From positions 39,642,899-39,706,898 of the forward strand of contig NC_045443.1 in the NCBI RefSeq assembly GCF_002776525.5: a stretch of 64,000 bases of DNA, written 5' to 3'. The DNA is from Piliocolobus tephrosceles (lineage: Eukaryota > Chordata > Mammalia > Primates > Cercopithecidae). Under the pieces are notes generated by a model that worked only from the letters and a program-made list of their open reading frames with translations, ran no database searches and was not told where the DNA came from. Of this stretch, positions 34,121-44,574 are shown piece after piece. Within the stretch, counting starts at the first letter, position 1; every line of letters begins with the position of its first letter. Position numbers and translations under genes: made by a program.

Positions 34121-35350
34121 ATGGAGACCACCCTGGGTTTTAAAATTAAGTGGTCTTTCTGGCAGGTGGTCTTTGGTTTAACAGTGCTTTCTATAGTTTA
34201 TGCTTCCAACACACATAGAATGATTCTTTGGGGGCCTCATAACCTATAATTATGCCAGAGTCAATGTAGTTGGCTCTGAACATCCCCCACATTAGCTCAA
34301 GGATTTTCTGGAGTTATCTTGTATGGAGTGGGGTCTCCACAGTTGAACCCAGGAAACCCATAGCAAAGTTGGCTATAGGCTGTCCATGAACCACTAACCA
34401 TTAATAGAACCGCTGCTGGGCATCACTTCAGTTTGTAGAACAGCTGGAAGCCGGTTGTCTTAGTACTCAGGAGTCTAACAACTCAGTAGGAACACTTAAA
34501 ACCTCATGTAGGGTGGTTTTAAGAAAATCATTGCTTATGGAGACAGGCATATGTGAAGCTAGAGCTGGCTAGGCTATTTTTTCTTAAAAGTTTTTTTTTT
34601 ATAATAGCCTAATGCACTGGGTAAAGGGCCTGCATTCATGTTAGGCAGGTGGTCTCTTAAGGCAGGTTCAAAATACATTTCTCTGATGGGAAGTAAATTA
34701 CATTCTCAGTGCCCTTAGCTATTTTGGAAGGTGGTCTTTGATATAGGTGGTCTCCTTGGCAACTTTATTGTACACATTTAATGTATATATTTGATTAATG
34801 CTGCTTTATTTGCCTATGTGTGCTGCATCTGTCTACAAAGTTCTAATGAATTAGCTTGCTTTTCTATAGATGGAGCAAAACTATCTTTTACTAGGGTGTT
34901 TAATAGATGTTTTAAATTCTAAAATATACTGGTTATGTTAAGCTTGTGGTTGGTGCTGGAGAAGGGCTTCCTGGGCAGGTGACTGGTTTGGGAAAGTCAA
35001 GTAACCAGCTAGAGCATGGGGGTGAGAAATTTCGTAGTCTACCTGGAAGATTAGGGGCCATCCCATAGGAGAAGGCAGGCACAGGGTCTGAAGTCAGATG
35101 GAGGAATAAGGTAATTCAAGGCTCTGTTGATCAGAGTATCATAGTGTGAACCAAATACTGAAGCAAAGTCTTGTTTAACTAGGGTCCAGGGCATGGTCTA
35201 GTCCGATGGTATAAGATGACCTTGGCATTCAAATAACTAATAAGCAGCTACATCAGGTATAGGAAGAATATGGGAATAATGGGTCTGTTCTTGGAATGTT
35301 TGTGCCATATTTCCCATTCTGTTTCACCTTCAATTGAGCAAGACCACCTT
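34121..35350. other. Region with clustered GTGGTCT motifs
   Basis: The word GTGGTCT occurs on the plus strand at about 34150, 34166, 34649, 34731 and 34747, and its complement AGACCAC at about 34125 and 35341. Most are in the longer form AGGTGGTCT. This could be a very old DNA-transposon relic or chance. No gene or known repeat recognised. Confidence 0.45.
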
Positions 35351-35459
35351 TTCACCTTCACTGAATTTATCCATTTTCTTTAAATATTAACTTTAGAAGA
35401 AACTTTGGTTTTATTGGGAGTGGACTGACTAACTGTGCTATGGCATCTAAACTGTGAAT

Positions 35460-36108
35460 GACTATGCCTGACATTTGATGTAGAGAACAGGTTCTGATGC
35501 CCAGTCTCAGCCCCTGAATAATTAATCTTCTCCCATAATCACCTGGATGCTCCACAGTTTCCACAAACTCAGGATGTCCAAACCTAAGTGCGCAATGCAT
35601 TTTACTCCTCCTGAGTTCCATATCTTAGAAGTACTTCCTCCTCCTGAATTCCGTATCTTAGAAAACAGAAGCACTGTCCTCTCAGGAATTTAGGAGTTGT
35701 TGATGACCCTTGCTTTTCCTTATCTCTCATTTCCTTCAGCCAATCAAGTGCTAAAGTCAATTGCTTCTACCTTCCTCCAGTCCCTATTCTCAATTTATTG
35801 CCCTTGTTTGGCACTTGTTATCTTCTTGTCTCCAAACTGGATTGTTCCAATATCCTCCTGTCTCTAGGTGTGATTTCTCCAATCTATTCTCAAAGAGATG
35901 CTAGAAGCATCTTTATAAAACCTGGATCTGGTTATGTCTCTCCCTTGCTTAAAACTTTTCAATGACTACTCAATGTTCTTAAGATGAAGACCCAAACCCT
36001 TATCATAAGACTACTTTGCAATCTGACCCCAACTTACCTCTCTAGTCTCAACCCTTTCTGTATCTCTTTTTGTGTACTGTGATGTAGTTGCACTGGACTA
36101 TTTGTAAT
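35460..36108 (+). repeat. L2 LINE ORF2-region relic, 5' part
   Basis: Landmarks in order: cacctggatgctccacagtt, ctcaggatgtccaaacctaa, ctcctcctgagttccatatc, ttcagccaatcaagtgctaa, gttatgtctctcccttgctt, ttttcaatgactactcaatg and tttgcaatctgaccccaact. This is the L2 3' portion of its ORF, sense strand. It continues after the L1 insertion at 37249. The 84-residue minus frame at 35367-35621 is simply its antisense. Confidence 0.88.
35605..35663 (+). repeat. 33-bp tandem duplication inside L2
   Basis: Period 33: ctcctcctgagttccatatc at 35605 and ctcctcctgaattccgtatc at 35638, both followed by ttagaa. A local duplication inside the L2 relic. Confidence 0.85.
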
Positions 36109-36406
36109 TAATTGAATAAATTGAATACTATTTCATGCATCCTGACTTTTTTTTTTTTTGTATGCTTTCTCTCTTTTTTTTTAAATTATACTTTAAGTTC
36201 TAGGGTACATGTGCATAGTGTGCAGGTTTGTTACATATGTATACTTGTGCTATGTTGGTGTGCTGCACCCATCAACTCGTCAGCACCCATCAATTCATCA
36301 TTTATATCAGGTATAACTCCCAATGCAATCCCTCCCCCCTTCCCCAACCCCATGATAGGCCCCGGTGTGTGATGTTCCCCTTCCCGAGTCCAAGTGAGCT
36401 CATTGT

Positions 36407-36942
36407 TCAGTTCCCACCTATGAGAGAGAACATGCGGTGTTTGGTTTTCTGCTCTTGTGATAGTTTGCTAAGAATGACGGTTTCCAGCTGCATCCATGTC
36501 CCTACAAAGGACGCAAACTCATCCTTTTTTATGGTTGCATAGTATTCCATGGTGTATATGTGCCACATTTTCTTAATCCAGTCTGTCACTGATGGACATT
36601 TGGGTTGATTCCAAGTCTTTGCTATTGTGAATAGTGCCGCAATAAACATACGTGTGCATGGGTCTTTATAGCAGCATGATTTATAATCCTTTGGGTATAT
36701 ACCCAGTAGTGGGATGGCTGGGTCATATGGTACATCTAGTTCTAGATCCTTGAGGAATTGCCATACTGTTTTCCATAATGGTTGAACTAGTTTACAATCC
36801 CACCAACAGTGTAAAAGTGTTCCTATTTCTCCACATCCTCTCCAGCACCTGTTGTTTCCTGACTTTTTAATGATTGCCATTCTAATTGGTGTGAGATGGT
36901 ATCTCATTGTGGTTTTGATTTGCATTTCTCTCATGTCTGAAA
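36407..36942 (-). pseudogene. L1 ORF2 C-terminus, 5'-truncated
   Basis: Minus-strand frame ending near 36407 with the ORF2 C-terminal region of LINE-1. Recognisable pieces are NNRCWRGCGEIGTLLHCWW (the cysteine-rich C-terminal segment), PAIPLLGIYPKDYKS and KKMWHIYTMEYYATIKKDEF, then SQEQKTKHRMFSLIGGN at the end. This part of ORF2p binds nucleic acid in the retrotransposition complex. The open frame continues past 36942 only into the inverted segment, where it is no longer L1 sense. With endonuclease and reverse transcriptase missing, it is dead. Confidence 0.9.
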
Positions 36943-37241
36943 CACCAAAAGCAATGGCAGCAAAAGCCAAAATCGACAAATGGGATCTAATTAAACTAAA
37001 GAGCTTCTGCACAGCAAAAGAAACTACCATCAGAGTGAACAGGCAACCTACAGAATGGGAGAAAATTTTTGCAATCTACTCATCTGACAAAGGGCTAATA
37101 TCCAGAATCTACAAAGAACTCAAACAAATATACAAGAAAGAAACAAACAACCCCATCAAAAAGTGGGCAAAGGATATGAACAGACATTTCTCAAAAGAAG
37201 ACATTCATACAGCCAACAGACACATGAAAAAATGCTCATGA
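36940..37241 (+). pseudogene. L1 ORF2 segment, inverted part
   Basis: Sense-strand ORF2 piece just upstream of the C-terminus: it reads ETPKAMAAKAKIDKWDLIKL, then KSFCTAKETTIRVNRQPTEW and KKWAKDMNRHFSKEDIHTAN. The frame is intact for about 100 codons, so the copy is fairly young. It belongs to the same insertion as the minus-strand part to its left. Confidence 0.92.
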
Positions 37242-37248
37242 TCACTGG

Positions 37249-37612
37249 GCATCCTGCCTTTTTATGCTTCCCATTAGCCGTCCTCATTTTTCTTACCTGC
37301 AGAACAGCTTGCTTCCTTGGTGAACACCTACACATCTTTGCATGCTTAGTTCAAGGGTCTCCTTCTTTGTGAAGGTGAAAATTCCTGAAACATTTCCTCA
37401 TCTTCCTCATCCATCATCTAGTAGAATAACTATTCCCTCCTTTGTATTTCACTGCATCAACTATCATAGATGTGACATCATTACTGCTATTCATGTATGT
37501 CACTCTATCCCTTCACTAGACTTTACATTTCTTAAGGGCAAGGACTGCTGCTTATTCATCTTGCATAGAGCCTGGCACTTTAGTGATCAAACAAATTTGT
37601 TGAAAAAAGAAG
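37249..37612 (+). repeat. L2 LINE relic, 3' part (after the L1 insertion)
   Basis: Continues the L2 from 36108: acacatctttgcatgcttag, then ctagactttacatttcttaa, gggcaaggactgctgcttat, and cttgcatagagcctggcact with acaaatttgttgaaa at the end. This is the L2 3' terminus. Confidence 0.85.
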
Positions 37613-38182
37613 TGAATAGACTGTGGCATATCCACTGCTGTCAGGTATAAGGTTGGTTTGATACCAACTCCTGGGTTAAGATTCTTTCTGCATTTTTAGA
37701 GTGCTTTCCTTTATATTACCAATATTTTTATATAAAAATGAAAAAATGTACCCCCCTACCTAAGAAAAAAGTTTAAGTTTGGTATAAATTTAATGACATC
37801 AGAATTAATTTTTTTTAAGTTCAAATTTAGGGCCTTAGCCAAATACTAAATGTTTTACCACCTCCATTTGGAATTTTTATTTGAACCTTGAATGTGTTGG
37901 TGCTGTGGTTCTAGACATGGTCTTTATTTTCTATTAAGGATATATTACTATATACTGAGATTGAATGTTGTGATAACTTTTTTTTCTAAATGCATACTAA
38001 CTTCATTTATTCTTTTGTTATTAAGGTATGCCATGAGAAGATGAAGATTGAGGTCTACACTACCTTTTTGTAAAAAAATAGATACAGAAATAAATACAAT
38101 TGAATAATATATGCATGTTGAGTAAAATGCCTTAAAGCTTTGTCTCTTCATATAGTTTGCCTTGGATATCAGGATTTTACTT
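37613..38182. other. No gene recognised
   Basis: AT-rich single-copy-looking sequence. Confidence 0.45.
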
Positions 38183-38394
38183 GGGTCAAGTGATTCTCCT
38201 GACTCAGCCCCCCAAGTAGCTGGGATTACAGGTGCCTGCCACCATGCCTGGCTAATTTTTGTATTTTCAGTAGAGATAGGGTTTCACCATATTGATCAGG
38301 CTGGTCTCGAACTCCTGACCTCAGGTCATCCACCACCCACCACCTCGGCCTCCCAAAGTGCTGGGATTACAGGGGTGAGCCACCGCACCTGGCC
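38183..38394 (-). mobile_element. Alu lacking its tail end
   Basis: Starts in the right arm (gggtcaagtgattctcct), so the A tail and about 75 bp of the Alu 3' end are missing. The rest runs to gagccaccgcacctggcc. A 3' truncation is unusual for retroposition, so a later deletion is likely. Confidence 0.9.
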
Positions 38395-38397
38395 TAA

Positions 38398-38459
38398 AGC
38401 ATTTTTTAAACTAAGCTGCTTCTCCCATAGTGAGTGCAGCCCTCTCAAAATACCATGAA
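38398..38459 (+). repeat. Likely donor copy of a 60-bp templated insertion
   Basis: Starts agcattttttaaactaagct and ends tcaaaataccatgaa. A near-identical copy lies at 39786-39849 inside a MER5-type element, with about four to five differences by eye. Confidence 0.85.
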
Positions 38460-39759
38460 CCTGAGAAATGTAGACCTATTTATTATGAATACCAAGAATT
38501 ATCAGCAAAGACCCCCACCTGCATAATTCAAGCAAAGGAAAGAACATTTAAAATTTAAAACTAATTTCATCTCCCAGAGAATAAAGTAATCAGTTATCTT
38601 GGGCTTTAGGATTTGTTCATAAAACTATTATTTCAATTGAAATGAAGTTGAACAAAAATAGCCTATCATTATAATTATATAAATTGTAGCCATTACAGTA
38701 AACAGTTTTCATACATTTAATTTGTTTGCATACCAGAAATTAAATACTTTCAGCTGTTGAATTCATAGGAAGTTTATGTTTGTTCAAAATGGGTTTGAAA
38801 AGATTTTCCACCAGACATCCTTTTTTTTTTTTCTGATTTAGATGATATTTCTTCTGTGTTTCCCCCTACACTAAAGATCATTATTCTTTGTCTTTTGTCT
38901 GCATCTTGAGAAGGCTTATACCTTGCTGTCTAATGAGGAAATAGCCACAGGGATGGTGATGGTGGTCACACCCCTTTGCCACTGTGGACTTTCTTTCACT
39001 CACTGACCAAGTATTTGGGCTGTGTCGGTAGCATATGTGTTCTTCTGATGGCCTCATTTGGGGTAACATTTAAATAAGGTTTGCTATAGCAATGCCCAAT
39101 TGCACATACTCATAATTATTCTGAATAACATTTTCCATTTTAAACCCTGATTTTACGGGGTTTACTACTTGGCCCATAAAATCTCCTTCCAAGCTTAGCC
39201 TTGGTGTAGTTTTTAGCATAAGCAAATTTATCACAGCAATAAATCAAGAGCTCAATTCTCAAACCCACAGGATGAAGAGCAAGCTCATGTTAATTGACAG
39301 GGAAAAGCCCCTGCAAGTTTCTGTAAGGATGGCAGCATCGTTACTGTTGCCGATTTTGCACACATGCTGCACACAACATCAGTGATGGACCTGGATTTGG
39401 AAGTCCAAAGATGGGATTTGGAAAATGGACACGTAAGTGATATCCTTAGGGGAGTAAAAGTGGTTAAAGGCTTCTCAGCGAAAAGAATAAGAATGGCACA
39501 AATTTAGGGGAGTGTCTCTCCTATGAATTTGGTAAGTGAGGACAGGAGGCTCTCTGAAAAAATATCTTACCTAGGACTAGTTTTTTGTGTAACAAAACCT
39601 GTTTGTTAGGAGTAGCAGCACCTATTTCCCAGCTCTCCCACCCACTTCTCTGAAGGACATTGGCCAATATCCACTAAAATAAATAAATATTCCAATTATT
39701 TCCAATTATTTAGTTGACAGTGCCATCCGTGGATCCATGGGAGGAAGTATATTGCACTG
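38460..39759. other. No gene recognised
   Basis: AT-rich sequence. The minus frame at 38881-39069 has no domain. Confidence 0.45.
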
Positions 39760-39965
39760 CAGTGGTTCTCAAAGTGTGGTCCCTGAGCATTTTTTTAAAC
39801 TAAGCTTCTTCCCTCCATAGTGAGTGCAGCCCTTTCAAAATACCATGAAATAGCATTTGTGTTACCTGGGAATGCATTAGAAATGTGAATTCTTGGGATC
39901 CTCTCCAGACCTACTGAATCGGGAATTGAGAGGTGAGGCCCAGAAATCTGCATTTTTATCAGTGA
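39760..39965. mobile_element. MER5-type (Charlie) DNA element, interrupted
   Basis: Begins cagtggttctcaaagtgtgg tccctgag, resumes at about 39852 with agcatttgtgttacctggga, then attagaaatgtgaattcttg, ccagacctactgaatcggga and gaggcccagaaatctgcatt. These are non-autonomous hAT-Charlie (MER5A/B) landmarks. About 60 bp of foreign sequence sits between the two parts, and the right terminus is lost before the L1 that follows. Strand of the consensus not fixed by me. Confidence 0.88.
39786..39849 (+). repeat. 60-bp templated insertion in MER5-type element
   Basis: Copy of the sequence at 38398-38459. Short direct repeats (agcattt) bracket it at 39786-39792 and 39852-39858. Because the surrounding MER5 consensus is continuous without it, this copy is the acceptor and the upstream one the donor. 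Confidence 0.85.
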
Positions 39966-40751
39966 TAAAAATGATAAAGTCAAAGCTTTCTTTTAACTTT
40001 TAATTTTTATAATTTATTTTTCTTTTGTTTTTAATTGACACATAATTGTACATATTTATGGAGTACAGTGTAATATTTTCATATATGTATACATTGTGTA
40101 ATGATCAAATTGTGGTATTTAGCATATCTGTCACCTCAAACATTGATCTTTACTTTGTAGTGAGAACATTCAGAATCCTCTCTTCTAGTTATTTTGAAGC
40201 ATTCTCTATAACGTTTACTATAGTCACCCTGCTGTGCTGTAGAACACCAGAATTTATTCCTCTCATCTAAGTGTAATTTTGTGCCTGCTGACCAATCTTT
40301 CTCCATCATCCCTTTCACCCCACCCTCCACAGACTCTGGTAACCACTATCCCACTCTACTTCTACAAGACCAGCTTTGTAAGAATCCACAAATGAGTGCA
40401 ATCATGGGGCATTTGTCTTTCTGTGCCTGGCTTATTTCACTTATAATGAACTCCAGGTTCATCCATGTGGCAAATGATGGGATTTCATTCTCTTATGGCT
40501 GAGTAGTAGTCCATTGTGTATGTTACATTTTCTTTATCCATTTGTCTGTTGATAGACATTTAAGTTGATTCCATATCTTGGCTATTGTCACTAGTGCTGC
40601 AATAACTGGGGGTGAGGGGGGTGTGGGTATTTTTTTTTTTGACATACTGATTTCATTTCCTGTGGATAAATACCCAGTAGTGGGATTGCTGGATCATATG
40701 ATAGTTTTATTTTTAATTTTTTGAGGAATCTCCATGCTGTTGCGGTTTTGT

Positions 40752-41055
40752 GTTTGTTTTTGTTTTTCCAATTTGAGACAGAGTCTCACTCTGTTGCGCA
40801 GGCTGGAATACAGTGGCGCAATCTTGGCTCACTGCAACCTCCACTTCCCAGGTTCAAGTGGTTCTCCTGCCTCAGCCTCCCAAGTAGCTGAGACTATGGG
40901 TGCTTGCCACCATGCCTGGCTAATTTTTTGTATTTTTAGTAGAGACAGTGTTTAACTGTGTTAGCCAGGATGGTCTTGATCTCCGGACCTCATGATCTGC
41001 CTGCCTCGACCTCCCAAAGTGCTGGGATTACAGGTGTGAGCCACTGTGCCTGGCC
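40752..41055 (-). mobile_element. Alu, minus strand, inside L1
   Basis: Tail of TTTTG units, arms ending gagccactgtgcctggcc. Target-site duplication tccatgctgtt at about 40731-40741 and tccttgctgtt at about 41056-41066. A 20-base T run follows at about 41066-41085 in the L1. Confidence 0.94.
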
Positions 41056-41299
41056 TCCTTGCTGTTTTTTTTTTTTTTTTTTTTTAATAATAGCTATACC
41101 CATTTACATTCTCACCAACAGTGTATAAGGTTTCCCTTTTCTCCACATCCATACCAGTAATTTGTTATTTTTTTGTCTTTTTGATAACAGTCATTCTAGT
41201 TGGGATGAGGTAATAACTCATTGTGGTTTTGATTTGCATTTCCCTGATGATTAGTAATGTTGAACATTTTTTTCATTTACCTATTGGCCATTTGTATGT

Positions 41300-42350
41300 C
41301 TTCTTTTGAGAAACATCTATTCCTATCCTTTGCTCATTTTCAAAGTCAGATTATTTGCTTTTTTTGCTATATTGTTGTTTTGTTTGAACTCCTTACATTA
41401 TCGGGATACTGGCTTCTTGTCAGATGCAGTTTGTGAATATTTCCTCCCATTCTGTAGGTTGTCTCTTCACTTTGTTGATTATTTCCCTTGTGCAGAAACT
41501 TTTTAGTTTGTTGGCATTCCATTGGTCTATTTTTGCCTTTGTTGCTTATCCAAAAAGTTCCTTGCCCAGAACAATGTTATCAAGCATTTTCCCTATTTTC
41601 TTCCAGTAGTTTTATAGTTTCAGGTCTTATATTTAAGTCCTTAATCCACTTTGAGTTGATTTTTGCATATAGTGAGAGATAGGGGTTTAGTTTAATTCTT
41701 CTGCATGTGGATATCCAGTTTTCACAGTGCCACTTATTGAATAGACTCATTTCCCCAATGTGTGTTATTGGTGCCTTTGTCAAAAACTGGTTGTAGGTGC
41801 AAAAATTGGTTGTAGGTGCGTGAATTTATTTCTGTATTCTCTATTCTGTTCCATTGGTTTATATCTATTTTTATGCCAGTACCATGCTGTTTTGGTTATA
41901 ATAGCTTTGTAGTATGATTTGAAAGCAGGTAGTGTGATGCTTCCAGCTTGTTTTTTTTTTTTTTTTTCCAAGGTCGCTTTGGCTATTTGGGGTACTTTGT
42001 GGTTCCATATGAGTTTTAGGATTGTTTTTTCTATTTCCATGTAGAATGTCATTGATATTTTGATAGAGATTGCATTAAATCTGTAGACTGCTTTGGGTAG
42101 CATGGACATACTAATAATATTCTTCCAATTCATGAACGTGGGATATATTTCCATTTAATCGTGTACTCTTCATATTTTTTCATTAATGTTTTCTAGTTTT
42201 CATTGTAGAGATCTTTCATCTCCTTGGTTAAAAATTTATTCTTAGTTTTTTTTTTATAGTGATTGTAAATGAGATTACTTACTTGAATTCTTTTTCAGAG
42301 AGTTCAGTATTGATGTGTAGAAATGCTAGTGATTTTTGTATGTTGATTTT
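41300..42350 (-). pseudogene. L1 ORF2 C-terminal half, broken
   Basis: Minus-strand pieces show ORF2p landmarks: MEIYPTFMNWKNIISMSM, then TLEKKKKKQAGSITLPAFK and AIITKTAWYWHKNRYKPM, and further up GYKINIQKSLAFLHINTE, which follows the catalytic reverse-transcriptase motif in intact ORF2p. Frameshifts and stops separate the pieces (open stretches at about 41580-41783, 41780-42154 and 42279-42400), so no protein could be made. Confidence 0.85.
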
Positions 42351-42435
42351 GTATCCTGAAACTTCACTGAATTTCTTTGTTAGTTTGAATAGTTTTAGAC
42401 ATTTTAGACAGTATCTTTCCACCACAGAGCTCCAA

Positions 42436-42476
42436 ATAAGCAAAACAAACAAACAAACAAACAAACAAACGAAAAA
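42436..42476 (+). repeat. (AAAC)n simple repeat
   Basis: caaacaaacaaacaaacaaa. It resembles a retroposon tail but no SINE body is recognisable directly upstream. Confidence 0.92.
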
Positions 42477-42484
42477 CACAATGA

Positions 42485-42639
42485 ATGAGTAATGCATGTG
42501 GGTTTTTGCCCCATGTGGGGTATTGTGGGAAATCTGCCAGTGTGCCTGCACACATCCAATTTTATTACCCTTTGTGGACATGCTTTTGTGGGGGAAATCT
42601 GGGCATGCATGGGAGGGTCTTTGTACCCTTGAGGATACT
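42485..42639. other. Unassigned, possibly part of the next DNA element
   Basis: Sequence between the AAAC repeat and a recognisable DNA-transposon end. The several overlapping frames (42485-42808 plus; 42279-42610 minus) are not genes. Confidence 0.35.
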
Positions 42640-42798
42640 GAATAAATTAAGTGTTATGCACCAGCGTTTTGACTGTGATCTGTCACATGAAGCCAGGTGT
42701 GGAATTTTCCATTTGTGGTGTCAAGTTGGCCTCAAAAAGTGTCAAATTTTGCAACATTTTGGAGTTCAGCTTTTTGGATTGGGCTACTCAGTCTGTAC
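42640..42798 (+). mobile_element. Tc1/mariner-type DNA transposon end
   Basis: ttttgactgtgatctgtcac, then gccaggtgtggaattttcca, gtggtgtcaagttggcctca, attttggagttcagcttttt and ggattgggctactcagtctg. This matches the terminal part of a Tigger/Kanga-like mammalian DNA element. Family name not fixed by me. Confidence 0.7.
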
Positions 42799-43009
42799 TA
42801 ACAAATAGAGTATCATTACATAATTGGATAGCGTGGGGTTTCTCCTCAGCTGTAAAATCAAGGATTTGAAATAAATAACTTTTCAGGTACTTTTCTTCTG
42901 TAAAATTCATACATATAATTTGTGTTTGGTGTATTAATTGGAAGGTACTATTTGTTAAATAAATAAAGCAACTTAACTTTGGTTGCATACATATACTCTA
43001 GACTTTTAC
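42799..43009. other. No gene recognised
   Basis: AT-rich spacer; nothing certain. Confidence 0.4.
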
Positions 43010-44500
43010 CTTCCCCTCAACAATTTATAATTTTCTTACCTTAATTTACATTTTTTTACAGTGTGTGTTCCTTAACATCTTATTATAGCTGTAGTTATCA
43101 TTGACTGTTTTGTCTTTTAGTATTCATACTAAAGATTTGTATATTCTGTCACTGTATTAATGGAGTATTCTGAATTTGATAGTGAATGTACCTCTACTAG
43201 TTCTGAATTTGAGTTTGAATTTATGTCTACCATTGATTTTTATACTCTCAGTTATTTTCATGATGGTAGTTATTATCCTCTCACCTCCAATTGTAGCACT
43301 CTCCTGTAAGGCTGGTCTAGTTGTGGTGAGTTCCCTCAGCTTTTGCTTGTCTGGGAAAGACTTTATTTCTCCATTTCTGAAAGATAGTTTTTTTCTGGGT
43401 ACAGTATCCTTGGTTAACAGTTTTTTTTCTTTCAACACTTCAGATTTATCATTTCATTCTCTCCATGCCTGTAACGTTTTTGCAGAAATATCTGCAGATA
43501 GTCTAATCAGAATTCCCTTGTGTGTGACTTGACACTTTTTTCTTTGTGTTTTTGGAATTATCTGTCTTTGACTTTTGACAGTTTGACTATGATATGCCTC
43601 AAGAAGACCTTTTTGGGTTGAATATATTTAGGGATTTTGAGCTTCCTGGTTCTGGATGTCTATATATCTTCCAAGACTTGGAAAGTTTTTAGCTGCTATT
43701 TGTTAAATAGATTTTCTATTCCTTTTGTCATCTCTTTTCCTTCTAGAATTCCCGTAATGAGTATATTCCTTGACTTAATGGTGTCCCATAAGTCCCTTAG
43801 ACTTTCTTTATTCTTTTAAATTTATTCTTCCTTTTTTTTTGTCTGACTAAATTATTTTAAAAGACCTGTCTTCAAGTTCAGAAATTATTTCTTTTGCTTG
43901 GTCTGGTCTGTTGAAGTTCTCAATTGTATTTTTAATTTCATTAAATGAATTATTCTGCTTTAAGATTTCTGTTTGGTTCTTTATTATAATATCCATCTCT
44001 TGTTGAATTTCTCATTTATATCATGAATTGTTTTCCTGATTTCATTGAATTGTCTCTCTGTAGTTTCTTGTACTTCACTGAATTTCCTTAAGATTATTAT
44101 TTTAAATTCCATTTCATGCATTTCATACATTTCCTTTTCTTTTGAGTCTGTTTCTGGAGAGTTATTGAATTCTTTTGGAGGTGTCATGTTTCTTTGCTTT
44201 TTCATGTTTCTGTATCCCTACACTGATGTCAGAACATCTGGTGGAACAGCTGCCTCTTCTAATTTTGTAAAGTAGCTTTTGTAAAGAAAGACCTTCTTCA
44301 GGTGTAATAAACATCAGCAGTGTCTGCCAGTGCTTCAGTGGCTTAGGCTGTGGATCTTTTTGGAGGTGGTAGTGCAGCTTTGCTGATGTCAGTGCTGCTG
44401 GGTGGGCCAGTCCTTAGGCCCTGTAGGGTGCATGCAAAGGGTGGCCATTCTGCTGGTCACAGGAGTGGCATTGCTGGGGATAGGACTGCTGAGTGGATTG
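43010..44500 (-). mobile_element. L1M-type 5' half (inter-ORF, ORF1, 5' UTR), antisense
   Basis: Read on the plus strand: gttccttaacatcttattat and tattaatggagtattctgaa (inter-ORF), then the ORF1 region, then tttggaggtgtcatgtttct and tacactgatgtcagaacatc with later agtgctgctgggtgggccag (5' UTR). It may belong to the same element as 39985-42420 with the ORF2 front lost, or be separate. Confidence 0.85.
43270..44205 (-). pseudogene. L1 ORF1 remnant, L1M type
   Basis: The minus strand shows the ORF1 end as GEIKSFPDKQKLRELTTTRP (RNA-binding C-terminal domain) at about 43300-43370. The ORF1 front shows as FSEVQETTERQFNEIRKTIH at about 44000-44080, in the coiled-coil region that trimerises ORF1p. 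ORF1p is the RNA-binding chaperone of LINE-1. Stops and shifts break it between the two parts. Confidence 0.8.
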
Positions 44501-44574
44501 GTCCTTAGGATGCCTGCCAATGTTTAAGAATCCCTGTAATGATTAGAATAACGGACCTTCTGATCAGTTGGACC

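Larger units (their letters stand above)
36170..37248 (-). mobile_element. Primate L1 with 5' inversion (twin priming)
   Basis: Plus-strand 36180-36936 reads as the reverse complement of the L1 3' end (ttaaattatactttaagttc, then the 3' UTR and the ORF2 C-terminus). Plus-strand 36937-37248 reads as sense L1 ORF2. Both parts meet at neighbouring L1 positions, the signature of 5' inversion during target-primed reverse transcription. The target-site duplication is gcatcctgactttt at about 36138 and gcatcctgccttttt at 37249, the left copy being expanded by extra T. It splits an L2 relic. Confidence 0.93.
39985..42420 (-). mobile_element. L1 (L1MA-type) 3' UTR and ORF2 C-terminal half, antisense
   Basis: Starts with a T-rich end and taattgacacataattgtac, the reverse of an L1 3' UTR, and runs through ORF2 to about 42420. 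It hosts an Alu at 40752-41055. A G-rich expansion (ggggtgaggggggtgtgggt) followed by a T-run occurs at about 40608-40640. The 5' part of ORF2 and ORF1 are absent. Confidence 0.92.

Noticed and set aside
35367..35621. 84-residue minus-strand frame
   Set aside because: Mostly the antisense of an L2 ORF region.
36407..37030. 207-residue minus-strand frame as a possible host gene
   Set aside because: It is the C-terminal part of L1 ORF2 fused at its start to antisense sequence of the inverted L1 segment.
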